This document shows positions 14,721-19,292 of a stretch of DNA of 19,292 nucleotides, piece after piece. Source of the stretch: RUG11690 sp045616665 (GTDB lineage Bacteria; Bacteroidota; Bacteroidia; Bacteroidales; WCHB1-69); contig JAZLHE010000042.1 of NCBI GenBank assembly GCA_045616665.1, positions 1 through 19,292 on the forward strand. The letters run 5' to 3'. Position 1 is the stretch's first letter; every line of letters starts with the position of its first letter. Below the pieces are notes generated by a model. The model was given only the letters and a program-made list of their open reading frames with translations, was not told the DNA's origin and did no database searches. The position numbers and the translations under genes are program-made.

Positions 14721-16796
14721 TTATGATTTCTCAGATATTTGTCTAAGACTATGACGTTTAGGAGCTATAGTTGGATTTTTATAGTACTCTTGACGCATAA
14801 TCCACAAATCAGAATCAGGTTCCATCACATTCTTTCTATTGTTGATGTAGAATTTCAAGAGTTTGATGGATTGAGCAGATAATGATGATTCGTCAATATC
14901 AAAATTATTACTCTTGATTATTCCATCTACCTTTTGCCATTCTTCTGCAGAAACAAACTTTTGGGTATCGCAATAGCATTTCCACCAAGAATTAGTGGAA
15001 ATATTGCATATCGCATCGCTTTTGAGCACACTAATAGCTGCCGATTTTCCTTTTTCTGTGTCAAACCATTCGAATAAAAAGCGATAAATAATCATTGTTT
15101 CTGGCATTACAAGGATTTTCATAAAATCATCGACAGTTTTGCCAAATGCTTTTTCAAAAAAATCAGTTCCCTTACCGATTTTTCCTTTTGTGCTATTCAA
15201 AATGGCTTGAATTGCTCTAATATACTTTCTGTTCCAATGCTGTCCGATATAATCTCGATTGTGAGAAAAATCTATATCTCCCATATCGTCTGTTTTACGT
15301 ATTGGATGAAATTTCATAGGAAAAGAATAGATACTGACATTTAACTCTTCGCACAAATCGACATTGATTCTCAAACGCTGATATAAATCCTCTGGTTTGT
15401 CGTTGAAATTGTAGAGCAAATAGTTAGAAAAATCTTTAATCCCTGCACGAACGCACATGCTAATAGCATCCCTGTATTTCTTCTCGGTTTTTATATCATC
15501 AAAGGCAATTCTTACAGGACGTATGGCAATCTGACTGAGCAATTTTGCCTTTTCGGGAGTGAAAAGTCGAGCATCCATTCCTTGATTGAAATCGATAAAG
15601 CGTAATTTTCCTTTACCAGGAAGATGATGTTTTGTATAAATTGGTTTTATTTCTTCATACGAAGCAATCAGATTCTCTTTTGTAGTGGTATAAAACTTAA
15701 ATAGGTGATATTTTTCAAGAAGTTGATACATCGCAAAGGACTCTTCACCTTTGAGTGTTTTATACAACTCGTTTATTAGATGCCATGATTTACGAATATA
15801 AGCACGGTCATTGATGCCGTTATTTAAATTGCGAATAGCAATATCAAAAAAATTAGGTTGTATAAACTTTGCTCCTTTTTCAAATCCACAATCTTTTATC
15901 TCTTGAATAATGTGAGCATATTTTGTTGATGCCAATACATTATTGTCCATCAGTAGCAAATCCTTTTGCTCGCCATATTTGTCTTTAATTATATCAATAC
16001 GCTTTTTAAGCGGAATATAGTCTTGATATTCAGGTTCAAGTGTTGGTACAGCACAAAATTTACATCGATTGACACAACCTCTGGTTGTATATCTATAATA
16101 TGCATTTGACATTGGATATTGATATTCTATTTCGTCAAGAATAGAATAATCAAGCTCGAGCTCATCAATAGGTTGAGTGTCTTTAGAATCGAGGTCTCCG
16201 GGACGTAATATGCCTATATGTATTCCACCAGCTTCGCCATGTTTGTGTATAGGCAATTGAGTAGCTTTGGATAGTTCGTTAGGTTGAATGGAAGCAAGCA
16301 CACCGCCAACCATTAGATTTTTAGTGTCTTTTACTAAATAATCACGAGCAAACTCTATTGTTTTGATGGTTATATCCCAATAAAAAGTGAACAGTGTAGT
16401 AACACCCACGCGGTCCCATTCCCGTTGCCAAGTTTTTTTACAATATTGGTCTTTATAATTGTTGATGATATTTTGAAGCAGTATTTTGACATCAGAATCG
16501 GCCAATGGTAAATCTTCTAATAATTGAGACTTGCGGGTTCTGATGTACTCCATCAATACATCTTTGTGATATTGCCAATTGTTGCCTGATGAATCTGCAT
16601 CGTTTAATTCAGTAATCATCTTATCGGCAAGGCGTTCTATAACAAATAAAGTTAAATCGCCTTTATAAAAAAACACCTCCCAATTACCTAAATTACGATA
16701 GTAAGAAGCAATCTTCATCAATCCAACAGGAGGATACTTGTTGGAATAGTTGGGCTCTATGAGAAGAACTTTATATTTAGTTTTTGTCTTTGCCAT
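14721..16796 (-). CDS. B12-domain-type radical SAM protein
   Basis: A 691-residue radical SAM enzyme. Residues about 7-200 look like a degenerate cobalamin-binding Rossmann domain (KVLLIEPNYSNKYPPVGLMKIASYYR-like opening, split over its halves, and NLMVGGVLASIQPNEL at about 160-174), broken by an insertion of about 90 residues. The 4Fe-4S motif is C241-x3-C245-x2-C248 in TTRGCVNRCKFCAVP. Barrel features follow: LLMDNNVLAS, and LRFIDFNQGMDARLFTPEKA. The C-terminal 200 or so residues match nothing I know. The substrate is unknown. It is the last gene of a minus-strand cassette, starting nine bases after the GHKL ATPase stop. It converges on the metal exporter with 55 bases between them and no strong terminator. 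Confidence 0.88.
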   Translation of the reverse strand: MAKTKTKYKVLLIEPNYSNKYPPVGLMKIASYYRNLGNWEVFFYKGDLTLFVIERLADKMITELNDADSSGNNWQYHKDVLMEYIRTRKSQLLEDLPLADSDVKILLQNIINNYKDQYCKKTWQREWDRVGVTTLFTFYWDITIKTIEFARDYLVKDTKNLMVGGVLASIQPNELSKATQLPIHKHGEAGGIHIGILRPGDLDSKDTQPIDELELDYSILDEIEYQYPMSNAYYRYTTRGCVNRCKFCAVPTLEPEYQDYIPLKKRIDIIKDKYGEQKDLLLMDNNVLASTKYAHIIQEIKDCGFEKGAKFIQPNFFDIAIRNLNNGINDRAYIRKSWHLINELYKTLKGEESFAMYQLLEKYHLFKFYTTTKENLIASYEEIKPIYTKHHLPGKGKLRFIDFNQGMDARLFTPEKAKLLSQIAIRPVRIAFDDIKTEKKYRDAISMCVRAGIKDFSNYLLYNFNDKPEDLYQRLRINVDLCEELNVSIYSFPMKFHPIRKTDDMGDIDFSHNRDYIGQHWNRKYIRAIQAILNSTKGKIGKGTDFFEKAFGKTVDDFMKILVMPETMIIYRFLFEWFDTEKGKSAAISVLKSDAICNISTNSWWKCYCDTQKFVSAEEWQKVDGIIKSNNFDIDESSLSAQSIKLLKFYINNRKNVMEPDSDLWIMRQEYYKNPTIAPKRHSLRQISEKS

Positions 16797-16805
16797 TAGA
16801 AAATG

Positions 16806-18458
16806 TTACTTCTTTAAATCGTTGACAATTGATTCTTTGATACTCTTGATAATGGCTTCGTACTTTTTTTTGTAGCGTATGTCTATGATGTTGAAAATCT
16901 TTCGGACCAAAGAGACACCTTCGGCTTTGTATTTTTCTTCCAATTCATCAATCTTTTCGTCTAATGTTTTTGTTGGAGATTTGGGAGTAATAGTAGTAGG
17001 TTGCGATGGTACTGGATTCTTCTGATATTCGTCTAATTGTTTCTTGAAATTTTCAGCTAAATTTCGCATCGAGGTGTATTGAGTTGTATCATCACTCTTT
17101 GCAATAATCTTACTTAATTTTTCCTGAGCCTTTTGCTTTTCTTCTTGCTGTTTGGCTAATTCCAATGCTTTATTTTCGGAAGGTAATTCCGTGGATTCTT
17201 CTATCTTACGTATTTCTTCATCCGCTTTTTTGATGTTTTCCAACTGTTTGTTAGCCTTGTTGGCTTCTTGATAAAGTTTTTCCAATTCATTTCGGAAAAA
17301 CTCTTCTACTTTGGCTTGAAATTTCTTTGCTGTTGAAGTTGGTGCAATATCAGAACGGTCGGCAGTAGGCTTAATATCGTTGTTTATGATAAAAATTTCT
17401 CCATTGTAGTAAACATGACTGCGTGCTTGCTTGAAGTACTTGTTTAGTACATTTTCATCGCCAATCTGAATATTGTGGCAGCGTAATCGAATGCCTCTTG
17501 TCAAGACAGGCATAAATGTATATGGGTCTTTTTCTTTGATTTGAGTGCCAGCAGGTGTATAGGCATACCACCCCCATGCCAAATCGCCTAACTGAGGGTC
17601 GGATATCGAAAAGAAGCGAATGCTGTCTATTGGTGCATTATCTTTTCTTTCGTTACCATCTTCATCAAGATATTCGTGTTCTGTACCCTTGAATTTTGTT
17701 TCGTATGGTTTTTCTAGTCCGACAATGTTGTTGATGGAAACTTTTACGGCATTCAGTTGGTTATAGTAATTCAAATATTTGCTGTCATCTTTGGTGATGT
17801 TCGGTTTGATAAGATTGTTGAAAAATGATGCCTCGTATGGAATAGGAGCCACTTGTTGAAGATATTCGCATATTTTATCTTCATCTAAAAGCACATCATG
17901 ATAATCGGATAAAATATTTTCCAATTCCACCTTAAAATAATGTTTGTCAGCATCTTCTGCTATATCGTTCTGAAAAGTTGTTACCTTACGTATAACTTCA
18001 GAAACAGAACTATCATCATTATCATCTTCCAAAATTTCACGAATTTGATCCATATCATAGACCATTTTGGTAGCGACAGTTTCACCAAGTGCAGACGTAA
18101 TGAAGGTTAGTTTTTTACAATAACCACCTCCAACCAAACGACCTATGCCAAAGAACCCGGCCGAGGTTTCTTTTTTCTTTTTAGAACGTGAAATGTGAGT
18201 CAGCGTGCTTTCTGCTTCGTCTGCTTTGATACCTGTGCCATTATCCTCAACGGTAATTCTACAATGAAACTTATCAATGTTGATAGTTACGTGTCCATCT
18301 TCTTTTCTTGGTAATACATTTGTATTTACAGCATCATTTATCGAATCGCACGCGTTTTGCAAATACTCACGATAAATGGTCTCTGCATCTGGATAAAGCG
18401 AGAACATTAATTGTTCAAGCAAATCTTTACCAACTATATCTTGTTTTAATTCAGCCAT
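16806..18458 (-). CDS. HSP90-like GHKL ATPase with coiled-coil tail
   Basis: A 550-residue protein with an N-terminal Bergerat-fold ATPase. The N-box is EYLQNACDSIND (E31 as the general base, N35 and D38), the G1 box is VEDNGTGI (70-77) and the ATP lid is GFFGIGRLVGGG (101-112). A middle domain ends with IKPTADRSDIAPT (near 362-374), a pattern seen where HSP90-family proteins place their catalytic-loop arginine. From about 380 to 455 the sequence is a charged coiled coil, then a Pro/Thr-rich linker and a lysine-rich C-terminus. It is not HtpG: length, lid and tail differ. It sits nine bases after the HerA-like gene and nine before the radical SAM gene. ATP-driven dimer clamping on nucleic acid or partner proteins is inferred. 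Confidence 0.88.
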   Translation of the reverse strand: MAELKQDIVGKDLLEQLMFSLYPDAETIYREYLQNACDSINDAVNTNVLPRKEDGHVTINIDKFHCRITVEDNGTGIKADEAESTLTHISRSKKKKETSAGFFGIGRLVGGGYCKKLTFITSALGETVATKMVYDMDQIREILEDDNDDSSVSEVIRKVTTFQNDIAEDADKHYFKVELENILSDYHDVLLDEDKICEYLQQVAPIPYEASFFNNLIKPNITKDDSKYLNYYNQLNAVKVSINNIVGLEKPYETKFKGTEHEYLDEDGNERKDNAPIDSIRFFSISDPQLGDLAWGWYAYTPAGTQIKEKDPYTFMPVLTRGIRLRCHNIQIGDENVLNKYFKQARSHVYYNGEIFIINNDIKPTADRSDIAPTSTAKKFQAKVEEFFRNELEKLYQEANKANKQLENIKKADEEIRKIEESTELPSENKALELAKQQEEKQKAQEKLSKIIAKSDDTTQYTSMRNLAENFKKQLDEYQKNPVPSQPTTITPKSPTKTLDEKIDELEEKYKAEGVSLVRKIFNIIDIRYKKKYEAIIKSIKESIVNDLKK

Positions 18459-18467
18459 GAGTTATTT

Positions 18468-19292
18468 TTATCCGTTAGGGAATTGCTTATAAGTATTAAA
18501 TGGGAATTTTATATTGACTAATGAACGTAATGCAGGATTGGAAATAATGTATTCGCCTGCAGAAAGACGTGTCATCATATTTTGGTACACTTTAGGAATA
18601 TATCGGTAATCGGACTTGGATATCTCAATAGCATTAGTTCTTCCGTATGCAGAGGTTGCACAATTGCCTTTTACGCGGTCGTGAATAGCACTTCGGAATT
18701 GCTCAACGGAGAACAAAATAATCCCCAACGAACGTCCACGCTCTGTGATGTCGAGAAGTTGATGCAGAATTGGCGAACTTTTAGGAGTGTCGTTCGATGC
18801 GTATTTGTTCAACTCATCAACAAAGATGATGACTTTTTTAGGAACATTGTTGCGTTCTGTATCGAACTTCATTTCCCAAATGGCACGAGCTACACTGCCG
18901 AAAACAAAACCTTGCGTGTTGTCATCAAGCAAGGTGATATCAATAACCATCACTTGTCCTCCAACAAGGTCGTTGCGGACAACAGTTGTAAGATCTCGTT
19001 CGTAGTCGGCAACATTATCATTGAAAATGCCCTGCAAATCTACTGCTTTGTTAATAATACGCAGAAATTTTTTCCACGATGAGGGCATAATTTCATTCTT
19101 TGCACCTGTGGCACTGCCGTTTGCATATTGGGCGACAACATCTTTCAACGTGTCCCACGTGCTTACATTTTTGAAATTGCCCTGTTTGTTGATGATGTAA
19201 TTGACACAACTTTCCATTGTGCCAGTGCTGTCGTCCTCGTTGGCAAGCAACAAATCAAGTTTGTCAATGTAGTTCTCACACGGGAATTTATA
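18468..19292 (-). CDS. HerA-like (DUF87) ATPase, C-terminal part; 5' end beyond the window
   Basis: The frame is open to the right edge, so the 274 codons seen are the C-terminal part and the true start lies outside; the TTG at 19251-19253 is not needed as a start. A strand GGQVMVIDITLL typical of HerA/FtsK ATPases is followed by the Walker B segment KVIIFVDELNKYAS (D-E at 18813-18818). Next comes TERGRSLGIILFSVEQFRSAI, which carries the sensor glutamine (SVEQ), and KGNCATSAYGRTN, the usual HerA end region with an arginine that may act in trans. The Walker A is off the edge. HerA ATPases form hexamers that pump DNA, and many sit in bacterial defence loci. Gene order puts it first in the visible cassette. 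Confidence 0.85.
   Translation of the reverse strand, partial: YKFPCENYIDKLDLLLANEDDSTGTMESCVNYIINKQGNFKNVSTWDTLKDVVAQYANGSATGAKNEIMPSSWKKFLRIINKAVDLQGIFNDNVADYERDLTTVVRNDLVGGQVMVIDITLLDDNTQGFVFGSVARAIWEMKFDTERNNVPKKVIIFVDELNKYASNDTPKSSPILHQLLDITERGRSLGIILFSVEQFRSAIHDRVKGNCATSAYGRTNAIEISKSDYRYIPKVYQNMMTRLSAGEYIISNPALRSLVNIKFPFNTYKQFPNG

Noticed and set aside
19251..19253. TTG as the start of the HerA-like ATPase
   Set aside because: The frame stays open through the window edge (upstream residues include CENYIDKLDL), and the Walker A region expected of the family must lie outside, so this is not the real start.

Overview
The window looks like a chromosomal segment from a member of the Bacteroidetes, most likely Bacteroidales. 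The evidence is threefold: several genes are preceded by the -7 element typical of that phylum (TAnnTTTG, seen as TATCTTTG, TATTTTTG or TAATTTTG); translation starts are A-rich and lack Shine-Dalgarno sites; and the gene set fits (small-subunit methylmalonyl-CoA mutase, OPT and YfcC-type transporters, MBOAT acyltransferase, RecR). No rRNA, tRNA, CRISPR array or insertion sequence was seen.

Layout. (1) 1-2498, plus strand: the tail of an unidentified gene, then a tight three-gene run of a Sfp-type 4'-phosphopantetheinyl transferase, a membrane RsbU/SpoIIE-type PP2C phosphatase and a STAS-domain anti-sigma antagonist. (2) 2503-6920, minus strand, read right to left: an MBOAT O-acyltransferase, a solitary beta-class DNA methyltransferase with its own promoter, and a YfcC-family carrier. 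(3) 6920-9782: divergent promoters lead into an exported protein of unknown function (plus), which converges on a minus-strand OPT transporter; a strong bidirectional terminator separates them. (4) 10041-14665, plus strand: mutA, a BtuF-like periplasmic binding lipoprotein, recR and a histidine-rich 10-TM putative metal exporter, packed with gaps of 3 to 17 bases. (5) 14721-19292, minus strand and visibly AT-richer: a cassette of a HerA-like ATPase (cut by the window edge), an HSP90-like GHKL ATPase with a coiled-coil tail, and a large B12-domain-type radical SAM protein, each separated by nine bases.

How the genes relate. Regions 1-4 read as ordinary core and metabolic genes. The phosphatase and STAS protein form half of a partner-switching module, with the kinase not visible. 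MutA next to a BtuF-like binding protein suggests a cobalamin theme, but the catalytic large subunit mutB is absent here. Region 5 has the look of an accessory (possibly defence or nucleic-acid-modifying) system: two ATPases of types common in conflict systems next to a radical SAM enzyme. It is the most interesting part of the window. A second notable feature is a near-textbook intrinsic terminator located inside the first 35 codons of the BtuF-like gene, just after mutA.
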